A program made the position numbers and the translations under genes. This document shows positions 26,634-35,397 of a stretch of 64,000 bases of DNA, piece by piece. Positions within the stretch are counted from its first letter, which is position 1. The number at the start of each line of letters is the position of its first letter. The stretch covers positions 1-64,000 of the forward strand of contig NZ_LMSJ01000008.1 in NCBI RefSeq assembly GCF_001428105.1, written 5' to 3'. This DNA is from Paenibacillus sp. Soil766. Its GTDB lineage: Bacteria > Bacillota > Bacilli > Paenibacillales > NBRC-103111. The notes beneath the pieces are model-generated. The model made no database searches, was not told the origin of the DNA, and was given only the letters and a program-made list of their open reading frames with translations.

Positions 26634-27627
26634 AACGGCAGGTACCGACGGTTGGATATCGATTGTATTGGGGTGGATGGCGTCTATGCTGCTAAGCTTA
26701 GTCATCATACGAATTATGGAGAAAAATCCCGAGCATACGATATTCGAACTTTTATCTACATATTTTGGGAAGTGGTTGGGTAAAGGTTTAGGAGCAGTAT
26801 GGATTATGTTTGCGGCATATTCAGCAAGTCTAGCTATGTTTGCAACGATTCATATCATAAAAATATGGATCGTTCAGGATATACGGAACTACATCTTGAT
26901 GATCCTATTTGTCATTCCCATTTATATGATTACCAAACAAGGAATAAGGATGATCGGACTCTTCGCTGAGCTTGTTTTGATGGTCACTTTGTGGATACCT
27001 ATCTTATTGTTATTTGCACTAAAGGATATCCAATGGATGTACCTTTTTCCAATAGGAAAAGTTGGCGTGTTTCCCATTCTATCTACCATAAAATCAACCA
27101 TTTATTCTTTTCTTGGATTTGAACTGGTTTTTATTCTTTATCCTTTTCTAAAGGACAAGAAATCAGCATCCAAGGGAATTGTTATTGCAAATTCATTATC
27201 GATGATCGTCTATGTAATGACTACAATAGCTTGTTTTATTAGATTCGCTCCGAGTGAGGTTACGGATTACGTATATCCCGTGCTTAATTTATTGAAGGTT
27301 ATCCGGTTGCCTTTTATGGAACGACTGGAGATCATTTGTCTGAGCTTTTATTTGTTTATGATATTTATGACGATTATTCCTTATCTCTACACGGCTGCAC
27401 TAGGAATAAGTCAATTAATAGGCAAGCAGGATCATCGAAACGTTTTACGAATACTCCTATTCCTTTGGATCTTATTGCCATTCTTTTTTATCCCGACTTC
27501 TTCCCAAATAACTCAAATGGCCAATTTATGGGGGATAACAGGTGTATATAGTGCTTTCGTATTCCCGATTTTTCTGTGGATTTACGGATGGATTTTTCAT
27601 TTCGTGAGAAAGGAAGCGAAATCATGA
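26521..27627 (+). CDS. GerAB-type permease, second copy, N-terminus probably lost
   Basis: The family-like sequence begins only near 26599 (GSVLSLPRDLAKTAGTDGW), aligning with GSTPLFALGSSAKQDSW of the first copy, which has about 20 residues before it. The 25 codons from the ATG at 26521 to that point are gerAA coding sequence read in another frame, so they are not a genuine GerAB start. About nine membrane segments follow (KQGIRMIGLFAELVLM, FIPTSSQITQMANLWG). Either translation starts at an internal codon such as the TTG near 26614, or the gene is non-functional. The 3' end is intact and overlaps gerC by ATGA. Confidence 0.75.
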   Translation: MASLMEVRLLPSDCQIGKTYGFDSRCGSVLSLPRDLAKTAGTDGWISIVLGWMASMLLSLVIIRIMEKNPEHTIFELLSTYFGKWLGKGLGAVWIMFAAYSASLAMFATIHIIKIWIVQDIRNYILMILFVIPIYMITKQGIRMIGLFAELVLMVTLWIPILLLFALKDIQWMYLFPIGKVGVFPILSTIKSTIYSFLGFELVFILYPFLKDKKSASKGIVIANSLSMIVYVMTTIACFIRFAPSEVTDYVYPVLNLLKVIRLPFMERLEIICLSFYLFMIFMTIIPYLYTAALGISQLIGKQDHRNVLRILLFLWILLPFFFIPTSSQITQMANLWGITGVYSAFVFPIFLWIYGWIFHFVRKEAKS

Positions 27628-28742
27628 AAAAATACAATAGCATTTCTTTGACATTGGTCGTTTTAATGATCGTATCAGGGTGCGGTAAAGCCGTATATAT
27701 AGAGAATCAACAGTTTGTTCTTACAGAGGCTATTGATTTTGATGAGAATAATAAGTTAGTCGTGTACACATCATCTCCTGTTTTCACGAAAGAAGCCACA
27801 GATCGATATAAAATCTCATTCGCAAGAGCTAATACGTTGCGCAAATCAAAAGGGCAAATTAATAGTAAGACAAGCGGTATCTTTGCTTACGGAAAATCAC
27901 AAAATCTCCTCATAGGAAAAAAACTACTCGAGCAAAGGAACCCATTTCCCTATCTAGATGTTCTCTTCCGTGATTCCCGAAATGAGATTAATGCGAATGT
28001 GATTGTGATTAATGGGACGGTTAAAGATGTGATGTATACGAACATGAGTGATAAAGGCCGAATCGCAACCGTGATCAAAGATCTTGTAGAAAGCACTTAT
28101 AAGAGCAGAGTCACCGTGCAAACCTCACTACAACAATTTCATCAACAAATAAAGGATAAAGGAATGACGCCTGTTTTAACTGAAATGAAACCTGTGAAAA
28201 ATGAACTCATCATTTCAGGTACTGTTCTTTTACATAAAGACGGTACTTACGCGACCTCTTTGAATCATCAAGAGAGTTCTCTGCTCATCTTATTGCAGGG
28301 TAATACGAAAAATAGCATTCCGTTAACGTTTCAACTTTCTCCTGAAATGTTCCATACGAACAAAGAAATGTCCTATGTGAGCTTTAATATCAAAAAAGGA
28401 AAGCCTAAGATCAAGGCGAAATTCGAAGATGATCATTTGACAATAGATATTGGGATGAAGGTAAAGCTCGATTTGACGGAGAGGCTGTTTGAACTAGACG
28501 TAGAGGAGAAGAAAAAACAGTTAGAACAAGCCATTGAAAAAAAATTGAAAGAAGAATGCGCGGCTCTAATCAAGAAAGCTCAAAAATATCAAATAGGTCC
28601 CTTTCAGTTTGGCGTCCATGTACGTGCATATCAGTATAAAAACTGGAAGAAGGTAGAGGATAATTGGGGAAAAGCGTTATCTGAAGCAACAGTAAATGTT
28701 TCACCTAAAGTGATCATCAAAAGTATTGGGGTATTAGAATAG
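27624..28742 (+). CDS. Ger(x)C family spore germination lipoprotein, second copy
   Basis: About 372 residues. The ATG at 27624 overlaps the GerAB stop (ATGA) and has AGGAAG upstream. A signal peptide (MKKYNSISLTLVVLMI) ends in the lipobox VSGC. The mature part has the GerAC-type order: a VLTEAIDFDE N-terminal strand, KSQNLLIGKKLLEQ, and a C-terminal VKLDLTERLFELDVEEKKKQLEQ helix. It completes an A-B-C operon, a different gene order from the A-C-B operon at 8-12 kb. Divergence between the sets suggests different germinants. Confidence 0.85.
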   Translation: MKKYNSISLTLVVLMIVSGCGKAVYIENQQFVLTEAIDFDENNKLVVYTSSPVFTKEATDRYKISFARANTLRKSKGQINSKTSGIFAYGKSQNLLIGKKLLEQRNPFPYLDVLFRDSRNEINANVIVINGTVKDVMYTNMSDKGRIATVIKDLVESTYKSRVTVQTSLQQFHQQIKDKGMTPVLTEMKPVKNELIISGTVLLHKDGTYATSLNHQESSLLILLQGNTKNSIPLTFQLSPEMFHTNKEMSYVSFNIKKGKPKIKAKFEDDHLTIDIGMKVKLDLTERLFELDVEEKKKQLEQAIEKKLKEECAALIKKAQKYQIGPFQFGVHVRAYQYKNWKKVEDNWGKALSEATVNVSPKVIIKSIGVLE

Positions 28743-28758
28743 TAATTGAACTATGTTA

Positions 28759-28773
28759 ATAGGTGAAACCTAT
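28759..28773. promoter_or_regulatory. Perfect palindrome upstream of leuB
   Basis: ATAGGT GAA ACCTAT, about 120 bases before leuB. A -10-like TATGATACAAT follows near 28815. It could be an operator, but no known regulator consensus matches. Confidence 0.35.
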
Positions 28774-28882
28774 AAATGCGATAGCTTTTATATCTAAAGA
28801 GGAGAGTCTGCTTATGATACAATGATAGCAGGATATAACGATTGGAATACTAACAAACTAGGTTTGCTACAATAAGGAGTGA

Positions 28883-29971
28883 ATGATTGTCATGGCTGAT
28901 GTTAAAAAAATTGCGGTTATCGCTGGGGACGGTATTGGTCCAGAAGTCGTTGCAGAAGCAGAAAAAGTATTAAAACGTACCGAGGAATTATTCGGATATC
29001 AGTTTGAAACAGAACACGCGCTTTTCGGCGGTATTGCAATCGATGAGAAAGGTACACCGCTTCCGGAAGAAACGTTGAAAGTTTGTCAATCCGCAGACGC
29101 TGTACTTCTTGGAGCAGTTGGCGGTCCGAAATGGGACAACAATTCCAAAGAGCTTCGTCCTGAAACAGGTCTTCTAGGTATTCGCAAAGCGCTTGGTTTG
29201 TTCTCCAACATCCGTCCTGCGTTCATCTTTGATTGCTTGAAAGAAGCTTCCACATTGAAACCAGAAGTTCTTGAAGGCACTGATTTGATCGTTGTTCGTG
29301 AGTTGACTGGCGGTATTTACTTCGGTGAGAAATTCCGTCGTGAAACAGCTAACGGTCAAGAAGCTGTTGATACATGTGCTTACAGTGTAAGTGAAATCGA
29401 GCGTATTGCGCGTCAAGCTTTTGACATCGCACGCACACGTCGCAAGAAACTTGCTTCCGTTGATAAAGCGAACGTACTTGAAACATCCCGCCTATGGCGT
29501 GAAGTAGTCATCCGTGTATCGGCTGACTACCCAGATGTTGAGCTTGAGCACGTATTGGTTGATAACTGTGCGATGCAATTGCTTCGCCGTCCGTCCTCCT
29601 TTGATGTTATCGTAACAGAGAACATGTTCGGAGACATTTTGAGCGACGAAGCAGCTATGCTGACAGGCTCCATCGGGATGCTAGCATCCGCTTCCCTAGG
29701 CGAAGGCGCATTCGGCTTGTACGAGCCGGTACACGGATCAGCACCTGATATCGCAGGTCAAGGTATCTCCAACCCTATCGCAACAATCCTTTCCGTTGCT
29801 TTGATGTTCCGTTTGACTTTCGGCTACCACGAAGCTGCGGATTCCATCGAGCGCGCAGTGAAAGAAGTGTTAGACGCTGGTCACCGTACAGGCGACATCG
29901 CAGTGGATAAGAGCACAGCGATCGGTACGCTTGCAATGGGTCAATTGATTGTTGACGCTATGCGCAAATAA
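28883..29971 (+). CDS. leuB: 3-isopropylmalate dehydrogenase
   Basis: NAD-dependent oxidative decarboxylation of 3-isopropylmalate in leucine synthesis. 362 residues, with [17 protein letters not shown] at the N-terminus, [10 protein letters not shown], and the metal/NAD region [34 protein letters not shown]. Two ATGs are possible: 28883, very close to the AAGGAG site, and 28892 (MADVKK), which fits the family start better. Codon use is that of a highly expressed gene, like ilvC. It now has its own upstream region, because the leuA end of the operon is 11 kb away. Confidence 0.95.
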   Translation: MIVMADVKKIAVIAGDGIGPEVVAEAEKVLKRTEELFGYQFETEHALFGGIAIDEKGTPLPEETLKVCQSADAVLLGAVGGPKWDNNSKELRPETGLLGIRKALGLFSNIRPAFIFDCLKEASTLKPEVLEGTDLIVVRELTGGIYFGEKFRRETANGQEAVDTCAYSVSEIERIARQAFDIARTRRKKLASVDKANVLETSRLWREVVIRVSADYPDVELEHVLVDNCAMQLLRRPSSFDVIVTENMFGDILSDEAAMLTGSIGMLASASLGEGAFGLYEPVHGSAPDIAGQGISNPIATILSVALMFRLTFGYHEAADSIERAVKEVLDAGHRTGDIAVDKSTAIGTLAMGQLIVDAMRK

Positions 29972-29978
29972 AGATATA

Positions 29979-30031
29979 AATAAGCTCGCAATTTCGAAGC
30001 AGATTTGCTTCGGGAATGCGAGCTTATTTTC
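29979..30031. terminator. Strong terminator after leuB
   Basis: AATAAGCTCGCA (29979-29990) pairs perfectly with TGCGAGCTTATT (30017-30028), with an inner CGAAGCA/TGCTTCG stem and a short T-run. It may also serve the convergent SDR gene. Confidence 0.85.
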
Positions 30032-30057
30032 ATAGCAGGACGTGGGCAGGATCATTT

Positions 30058-30792
30058 CTACCCATTTTTCAGAAGCTTATCCGCTACCGACGGATAGATA
30101 CGCTGGATAAGTCGCAGAAGCTTTACTTTGCCAATCAGAATTTCATAACGATCACGCTCAAAACCCTGTATGAATTCGTCTACAAGCTGATCTGGTGTGA
30201 TTTTCCCCTTGCCTCTTCCTTCTGTCATTTCGGTGCTGACGAGCGGTGGGATAATCTCAAAAACCTTCACATTCGTTGCTTCCAATTGATAGCGCAAACT
30301 CTTAGTGAAGAGATGGACCGCAGCTTTGGTGGCACAGTACACGGGGGCCGATTTCTTAGGGGCAAGACCAAGTCCTGAGGACACATTCACGATGGCAGCG
30401 TGAGGCTTCTTGGTAAAATGTGATAGAAAGCTGCTGCACAACTGAATCGTTGAAGTAAGATTGATCTGGATTTCACGATTGATTTTATTCGAGGTATCGG
30501 GTTCTCGAAGGAAATCATAGTTTAATTGGATACCGGCATTGTTGATGAGAATACTCAGGTCGGGATGCGCCTTCAGTACTTCCTGGGTAAAGATATCGAT
30601 ATCCGCTGGATTCTCCAAGTTACAAGGGTAGGCAATGAGTGCAGGGCAAGCTTGTACGGCTTGTTCTAATCGATTGCCGTTTCTGCTGGCAATAATCACT
30701 TGATTGCCCATCTCCACAAGGCGTTTGGCGAGTGCGAAGCCGATGCCTGCAGAACCTCCTGTAATGAGTATGCAATGACCGGTTAGTTTCAT
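30058..30792 (-). CDS. SDR family oxidoreductase (DltE-like)
   Basis: A 244-residue classical short-chain dehydrogenase. It has the Rossmann motif TGGSAGIG (residues 11-18), NNAG near 87, the catalytic Ser in VNVSSGLGL and YCATK (Tyr and Lys). It resembles DltE-type SDRs; the substrate is unknown. The ATG is 94 bases downstream of the Crp-type regulator on the same strand, so regulation or co-transcription is possible. Confidence 0.88.
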   Translation of the reverse strand: MKLTGHCILITGGSAGIGFALAKRLVEMGNQVIIASRNGNRLEQAVQACPALIAYPCNLENPADIDIFTQEVLKAHPDLSILINNAGIQLNYDFLREPDTSNKINREIQINLTSTIQLCSSFLSHFTKKPHAAIVNVSSGLGLAPKKSAPVYCATKAAVHLFTKSLRYQLEATNVKVFEIIPPLVSTEMTEGRGKGKITPDQLVDEFIQGFERDRYEILIGKVKLLRLIQRIYPSVADKLLKNG

Positions 30793-30886
30793 ATTGAGCT
30801 ACATCCTTTCGAAAGGGGGATATCATTCAGCATAAGGGGATTTACCGCGAATCTCATTAACATAGGTTAATCGATTCTGTTTCTGC

Positions 30887-31471
30887 TTATGAATTCCGCC
30901 ACTTCGCGCGTATCCGACTCAGCGCGACAGGAGTAATGCCTAGATAGGATGCGATATAGTATTGGGGAATCTTCTTTGCCAAAACGCCAAATTCTTCTAA
31001 GAAAGAGCGGTAGCGATCCTCAGCGGAAAGGGTGAGTAGCTGCATCTCGCGTCGTTCCTTTTTCACATATAGGCTTTCAGCCATTTTTCTAGCCAAACGC
31101 TCCCAGATAGGATCTTCCGCAATTAAGGTCAAGAAGTCAGGGTAAAATATGCGAAGCAACTTGGCGGGTTCTAGGGCTTGTATAGAAAATGGAGAGGGAC
31201 TGTCCGTTAGTAGGGCGCTATATGATGTGATGAAGTCATTCGCCGCGCAAAAGGATTTAATGCGCTCTTTACCATCATAGGTGCTGTAATATAAGCGAAA
31301 GCAGCCGGATAAGTTGAAATATAAATGGGACAAATGATCGCCGGTTCGGAGTAAATGTTCGCCTTTGGCCAGCGTCGTAACCGTGAATAAGCTTGTGAAA
31401 CGCTCTTTTTGGTCCTCCGTGAGCGGGAGTAATCTATCCAAAAACGTATGAAGAGGAAGGAATGTGTTCAT
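30887..31471 (-). CDS. Crp/Fnr family transcriptional regulator
   Basis: A 194-residue regulator: an N-terminal cyclic-nucleotide-binding beta barrel (LAKGEHLLRTGDHLSHLYFNLSG) and a C-terminal winged helix ending YIASYLGITPVALSRIRAKW. This form (HTH close to the C-terminus, no Fnr cysteines) is common for orphan Crp-like proteins that regulate adjacent dehydrogenases. Effector unknown. It is divergent from the peroxiredoxin gene. Confidence 0.85.
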   Translation of the reverse strand: MNTFLPLHTFLDRLLPLTEDQKERFTSLFTVTTLAKGEHLLRTGDHLSHLYFNLSGCFRLYYSTYDGKERIKSFCAANDFITSYSALLTDSPSPFSIQALEPAKLLRIFYPDFLTLIAEDPIWERLARKMAESLYVKKERREMQLLTLSAEDRYRSFLEEFGVLAKKIPQYYIASYLGITPVALSRIRAKWRNS

Positions 31472-31491
31472 ACGAGGTTATCCTCCATGGA

Positions 31492-31506
31492 TTAAAATAA
31501 TTATTA
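31492..31506. promoter_or_regulatory. PerR-box-like operator
   Basis: TTAAAATAATTATTA matches the PerR box consensus (TTATAATNATTATAA) at all but two positions. It lies in the 134-bp gap between the divergent Crp-type regulator and the peroxiredoxin, about 100 bases before the latter. Confidence 0.5.
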
Positions 31507-31605
31507 TCTAGTATACGATCTAATTATTGACTTTCAAGTAGGGGGATGATACCATTTTATACGGATAATATAGATTAAGATAGATTTTGAGGAGGAATTA
31601 TACCC

Positions 31606-32154
31606 ATGGCAGAACGTTTAGTTGGTAAACAAGCTCCTGATTTTACAATGGAGACAGCTACAGGTGACGGTACAGCATTTGGTAAAGCATCTTTGTCCGA
31701 TTACAAAGGAAAATGGTTAGTTCTTTTCTTCTACCCATTGGACTTCACATTCGTATGTCCGACTGAAATCACAGCACTTAGCTATGCTGCTGATCAATTC
31801 AAAGCATTGGACACTGAAATTCTAGGTGTTTCCATCGACAGCATTCACACTCACAAAGCGTGGATAAACACACCGGTTAACGATAATGGTCTTGGCAAAT
31901 TGGCATTCCCACTTGCTGCTGACATTACGAAATCCGTTGCACGTGATTATGGCGTTCTAATCGAAGAAGAAGGTATCGCGCTTCGCGGTCTATTCATCAT
32001 CGATCCAGAAGGCGAATTGAAATACGAAGTTGTTAACCACAACGACGTAGGCCGCAGCGTAGAAGAAACACTTCGTGTGCTTCAAGCGCTACAATCCGGC
32101 GGATTGTGCCCAATGAACTGGAAACCAGGCGACAAAAACTTGGTTGTTAAATAA
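31606..32154 (+). CDS. Typical 2-Cys peroxiredoxin (AhpC/Prx1 type)
   Basis: A 182-residue thiol peroxidase that reduces hydrogen peroxide and organic peroxides. The peroxidatic Cys is in DFTFVCPTEI (near residue 50) and the resolving Cys in GGLCPMNWKPG near the C-terminus. AhpF is not adjacent, so the reductant (thioredoxin or a distant AhpF) cannot be read here. GAGGAGG precedes the ATG. The upstream PerR-box-like site suggests peroxide induction. Confidence 0.93.
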   Translation: MAERLVGKQAPDFTMETATGDGTAFGKASLSDYKGKWLVLFFYPLDFTFVCPTEITALSYAADQFKALDTEILGVSIDSIHTHKAWINTPVNDNGLGKLAFPLAADITKSVARDYGVLIEEEGIALRGLFIIDPEGELKYEVVNHNDVGRSVEETLRVLQALQSGGLCPMNWKPGDKNLVVK

Positions 32155-32171
32155 GTTGTAACTACATAGGA

Positions 32172-32216
32172 AGGCCCCTCGGTTAGCATGCGAATGCGGG
32201 CGGAGGGGCTTTTCTT
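32172..32216 (+). terminator. Terminator after the peroxiredoxin gene
   Basis: AAGGCCCCTC pairs with GAGGGGCTT around a long loop, followed by TTCTTG. Confidence 0.6.
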
Positions 32217-32233
32217 GTTAAGGAGGTCCGAGT

Positions 32234-32542
32234 ATGGATAGCATTACGACAGAAAATTTATTTTGGATACGTAAAGAAGGTAACGAAGCTGTAATTGGGT
32301 TTACAGAGGATGCTTTAGAGAAATGGAGCATGATTCTATTCATAGAGCTGCCAGAGAAGGGGGCCGAGCTAGCGAAAGGGGCATTCATGAGCACCATCGA
32401 AACGGCTGTTGATGAATTTGACTTATTTTCTCCTGTGACAGGGAAGGTGATAGCTGTGAATATGTTGGTAGAGCGCACCACCATGCTGTTGTATGAGTCG
32501 CCATATGATAGGGGATGGTTGTTTCGAGTAGAATTGGCTTAG
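32234..32542 (+). CDS. GcvH-like protein lacking the lipoyl lysine
   Basis: A 102-residue protein with the hammerhead fold pattern of the glycine cleavage H protein: FIELPEKGAELAKG, then LFSPVTGKVIAVN, then SPYDRGWLFRVEL. In true GcvH the lipoylated lysine sits in ESVKAxSD; here the aligned stretch is IETAVDEFD, with Val in its place. It therefore cannot carry lipoate at that site and is unlikely to serve glycine cleavage. No gcvT or gcvP is nearby. AAGGAGG precedes the ATG. Its stop overlaps the convergent next gene by four bases. Confidence 0.75.
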   Translation: MDSITTENLFWIRKEGNEAVIGFTEDALEKWSMILFIELPEKGAELAKGAFMSTIETAVDEFDLFSPVTGKVIAVNMLVERTTMLLYESPYDRGWLFRVELA

Positions 32543-32832
32543 TCCCCGCCACCGCCACCACCATCGCCGCCGCCACCAGAATCTCCACCACCACTATTTC
32601 CGCCGCTGTCATGGGAGTGCCCATGGTCACTATGAGCACCGTGATGCCCATGTCCACCATGATGACGATTATCCTCATACGGAGAGGAGTCACTAGCAAA
32701 GCCGCTATAGCTAGCGTCATGGTTGTCATGTCGGCGTCTTCGCTGTTGCCTGCGCTTAGACTCGTGGGAGAAAGCAGAAAAAAGAAACAGAACGACAATT
32801 ACGAATATGACAATAGTGATGATCGTAGCCAT
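32539..32832 (-). CDS. Small membrane protein with His/Gly/Asp-rich tail (A)
   Basis: About 97 residues. One N-terminal transmembrane helix (MATIITIVIFVIVVLFLFSAF) is followed by a basic stretch (KRRQQRRRRH). The tail is rich in His and Gly (HHGGHGHHGAHSDHGHSHD) and ends in a Gly/Asp run. The ATG at 32832 has AAGGAGG six bases upstream. The tail could bind metals. The next minus-strand gene upstream has the same plan. Family not recognised. Confidence 0.65.
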   Translation of the reverse strand: MATIITIVIFVIVVLFLFSAFSHESKRRQQRRRRHDNHDASYSGFASDSSPYEDNRHHGGHGHHGAHSDHGHSHDSGGNSGGGDSGGGGDGGGGGGD

Positions 32833-32884
32833 ACACAACCTCCTTGATAAAATAACGGGCTAATTCGGTTGGAAAAGAAAGGGG

Positions 32885-33184
32885 CTAGTCCGAGTCTCCT
32901 CCAGAATCCCCTCCAGAATCTCCCGAATCCCCGGAATCACCGCAATGGTCATCCCCATGGCTGCTGTGGTGATGATTGTGGTGAGCACGCCCAGGGTTAT
33001 GATCATAGATAGCTGTGTCATGCCAGTTACTTGAATCGCCTGCAACAGCTCTTTTTCTACGAGACTTTCCAAGCGGTGGAAGGTCTGATTTCTTCAATTT
33101 CATTCTCTTACGAATGCGGGAAACCATTACATAAAGCAAATACAGAATGATGATACATAAGATGTAGAAATTCAAATTCCCCAA
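32885..33184 (-). CDS. Small membrane protein with His/Gly/Asp-rich tail (B)
   Basis: A 99-residue partner of the preceding entry, transcribed just before it. It has a transmembrane helix (FYILCIIILYLLYVMV), a basic region (RIRKRMKLKKSD), then HHNHHHSSHGDDHCGDSGD and a GDSGG-type end. The TTG at 33184 with AGGGGG upstream is the likely start. The two proteins share layout rather than close sequence. Function unknown. Confidence 0.6.
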   Translation of the reverse strand: MGNLNFYILCIIILYLLYVMVSRIRKRMKLKKSDLPPLGKSRRKRAVAGDSSNWHDTAIYDHNPGRAHHNHHHSSHGDDHCGDSGDSGDSGGDSGGDSD

Positions 33185-33205
33185 AACCAGATCCCCCTAT
33201 GGTCG

Positions 33206-33241
33206 GAAATGAAAGGAGGACAAGAATGACTCCTGTCCTCC
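33206..33241 (-). terminator. Terminator after the GH15 gene
   Basis: GGAGGACA (33215-33222) pairs perfectly with TGTCCTCC (33234-33241); on the minus strand TTTCATTT follows. Confidence 0.65.
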
Positions 33242-33253
33242 ATTTACTAACGT

Positions 33254-35227
33254 TTATTTCCCTAAAAGCTGTTTATATTTGTTCAGATATTTGACCACAG
33301 TCAATACATAGGTCGCATGCGACCAAGTAAGTGGAGCTACAGACACCGGTTCGCCGGAGAAAGGATCCAATTGCTCAGATAACACGCCGCTTTCCATGGC
33401 ATGTTTGACGACCCATTCGAGCGTTTTGCGTGGAGCCTCGAGATCGGCAACCGTTTTGGCATACTCAATTTCCCATTCTGCGATCCAGAGGGTACAAATG
33501 ATCCAAGGATTCCCTGGCACTTTCTCAATATCGGTGGAGCGTTGGAAGTAATAATCATGATGATAACGGGCGGAGCCACCGACTTCGGTTTTGATCATCA
33601 GACCTTCTTTGTTAGCTAACATCGTGCTTACCACACGTGGATCGTCAGCAGGCAGTACGCCGAACTCAAAAATACCGTACACGGAGCTTTCCAACGTCAT
33701 ATCCTTAACCCATTGGCCGTCTTCCATATACAAGCCGCGAACGAAGCGTTGCTCGCCTTCATCCCACAAATGTTTCAGAATACCGGATTTAATTTTCTCC
33801 GCGGTATGCTTGTAGCGATTGCTGCGCTCCTCATCTCCAAACAGGTTGCTGAAGTTCGAAGCAGCGATCAATCCCCCGTACACAGCAGATGCCGTGAAGG
33901 TATAGATCCCGTAGCGTTCTTCCCACAGATCGTAGCTCGGCTTCGGCAGATTCAGTTCTTGATCAATGTAAGTGGACATGAATCTTGCCGCTCTGCGAAT
34001 GAGATTGCGATACAAAGATTGAGCAAACTCCAAGCTTCCATTTTTCTGGAAATCCTGCCAGAGTGCATATAATACAAGCGCCGTTTCGTCTTCCTGAATC
34101 GGAAGCTGCACGCGACCGGAATGAATGTAGGGATGCCAGCTGGAGCCTACGGTGCCGTCCGGATTGTATTTGTGATGCAAATAACCTTCAGGTGACAGGA
34201 CATTTGCACAGAAGTTAAAGAACGGAATAATCATTCCCTGGTAGCCAGCCATGGACATGGAATAAGCGATTAACGCACCATCGCGTGGCCACATGTAGCT
34301 GTAATGATCTCGGTTGCTCTGCATGATGTCAGAATCATTCGCAGCAATGATTGCCCCATTCACATCAGTTTGCGTGCGAACGAGCAACAGGCTTTGTTTG
34401 AAGAGACGTTGCACTTCAGGTGTGAGATCGAAGTAATCGCGATCTATTTTGTTCGCCCAACGCTGCCAGTACACGGTCACACGGTCAAGCAGCTTGCCTG
34501 GGTGGCTGTCTTTGACATAGGAATCGAGCTTCTTCACTTCCTCCAGATTCTTGCCTGCACCCATCCAATAGTAAAGTGTTTGGTTGCCGTTAGGAGGGAC
34601 GAACAGTCGGAAGGAGATCGTGCTGTCAACAGAGCCTTGTGCGATGGCATTGCCCATCAGATGACCATCTTCAGCATCCCGCCATGTACCTTCGGCGTTG
34701 TAGAACCTTTTGACACCAGTGGAGTATTGATAAATCCCTTCTGTGCCAGTACTTCCGTTAAACATGAAGTAACGATCCTTTTTATAATGAAAGACGGTAT
34801 TCGTTGATGGGTAGTACGCGGCTGTATCGCCAACTTCCGTCTCATTAATGAGCAGATCCTGGTTGAAGAACATACGTACTTCACGAACCGTATTCGTGTG
34901 ATTGGTAATGTGAATTCGCTTCAAATAAATATCCTCACGCTGGTGAACACCGTCATTCATAAGTAGAGTAACACCGAGGCCGGGATGTGTAGCTGTCACT
35001 TCTGTGACGAGGGAATCCTCCACATAGGCAAGCTTGAATTGCCACTCAGGGGCATTCAGCCATGCGAAGTCGCCATCTATCCATACACCAACACGGCACT
35101 GATAACCGCCAATATGGTTAAGCTGGCCTACGAAAGGATAGTACAGATCTCGCATGTAGGAATGCTGATCGAGGTTAATAAGGAATTTTCCATTTCCGAT
35201 GACCAGATGTCTTGGCAATACAATCAC
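33254..35227 (-). CDS. Glycoside hydrolase family 15 (glucoamylase/trehalase-like)
   Basis: A 657-residue cytoplasmic alpha-glucan hydrolase. The N-terminal beta-sandwich (residues 1-260) starts LPRHLVIGNGKFLINLDQHS. The (alpha/alpha)6 barrel has YSYMWPRDGALIAYSM, then the general-acid region YDLWEERYG and the general-base region LSEQLDPFSGEPVS. It inverts and releases glucose from alpha-1,4 (or related) oligosaccharides. No signal peptide. Last gene of the alpha-glucan group with the GH57-GT4 fusion and DUF4912. Confidence 0.9.
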   Translation of the reverse strand: MIVLPRHLVIGNGKFLINLDQHSYMRDLYYPFVGQLNHIGGYQCRVGVWIDGDFAWLNAPEWQFKLAYVEDSLVTEVTATHPGLGVTLLMNDGVHQREDIYLKRIHITNHTNTVREVRMFFNQDLLINETEVGDTAAYYPSTNTVFHYKKDRYFMFNGSTGTEGIYQYSTGVKRFYNAEGTWRDAEDGHLMGNAIAQGSVDSTISFRLFVPPNGNQTLYYWMGAGKNLEEVKKLDSYVKDSHPGKLLDRVTVYWQRWANKIDRDYFDLTPEVQRLFKQSLLLVRTQTDVNGAIIAANDSDIMQSNRDHYSYMWPRDGALIAYSMSMAGYQGMIIPFFNFCANVLSPEGYLHHKYNPDGTVGSSWHPYIHSGRVQLPIQEDETALVLYALWQDFQKNGSLEFAQSLYRNLIRRAARFMSTYIDQELNLPKPSYDLWEERYGIYTFTASAVYGGLIAASNFSNLFGDEERSNRYKHTAEKIKSGILKHLWDEGEQRFVRGLYMEDGQWVKDMTLESSVYGIFEFGVLPADDPRVVSTMLANKEGLMIKTEVGGSARYHHDYYFQRSTDIEKVPGNPWIICTLWIAEWEIEYAKTVADLEAPRKTLEWVVKHAMESGVLSEQLDPFSGEPVSVAPLTWSHATYVLTVVKYLNKYKQLLGK

Positions 35228-35397
35228 TTCCCCACTCTTTTGTTTGATCGCGCATTCAGATCAGGCCAGGAGGACTGAACGATGGAGCACATGTCTTGCA
35301 ATTAGGTTACCTAATTCTGACAAAGGAATCAATGATTCTTTGAAAAAAAACTGAAAATTCTCACTGGTCACGCTTTCATTTGGTGTAGATATCCAAA

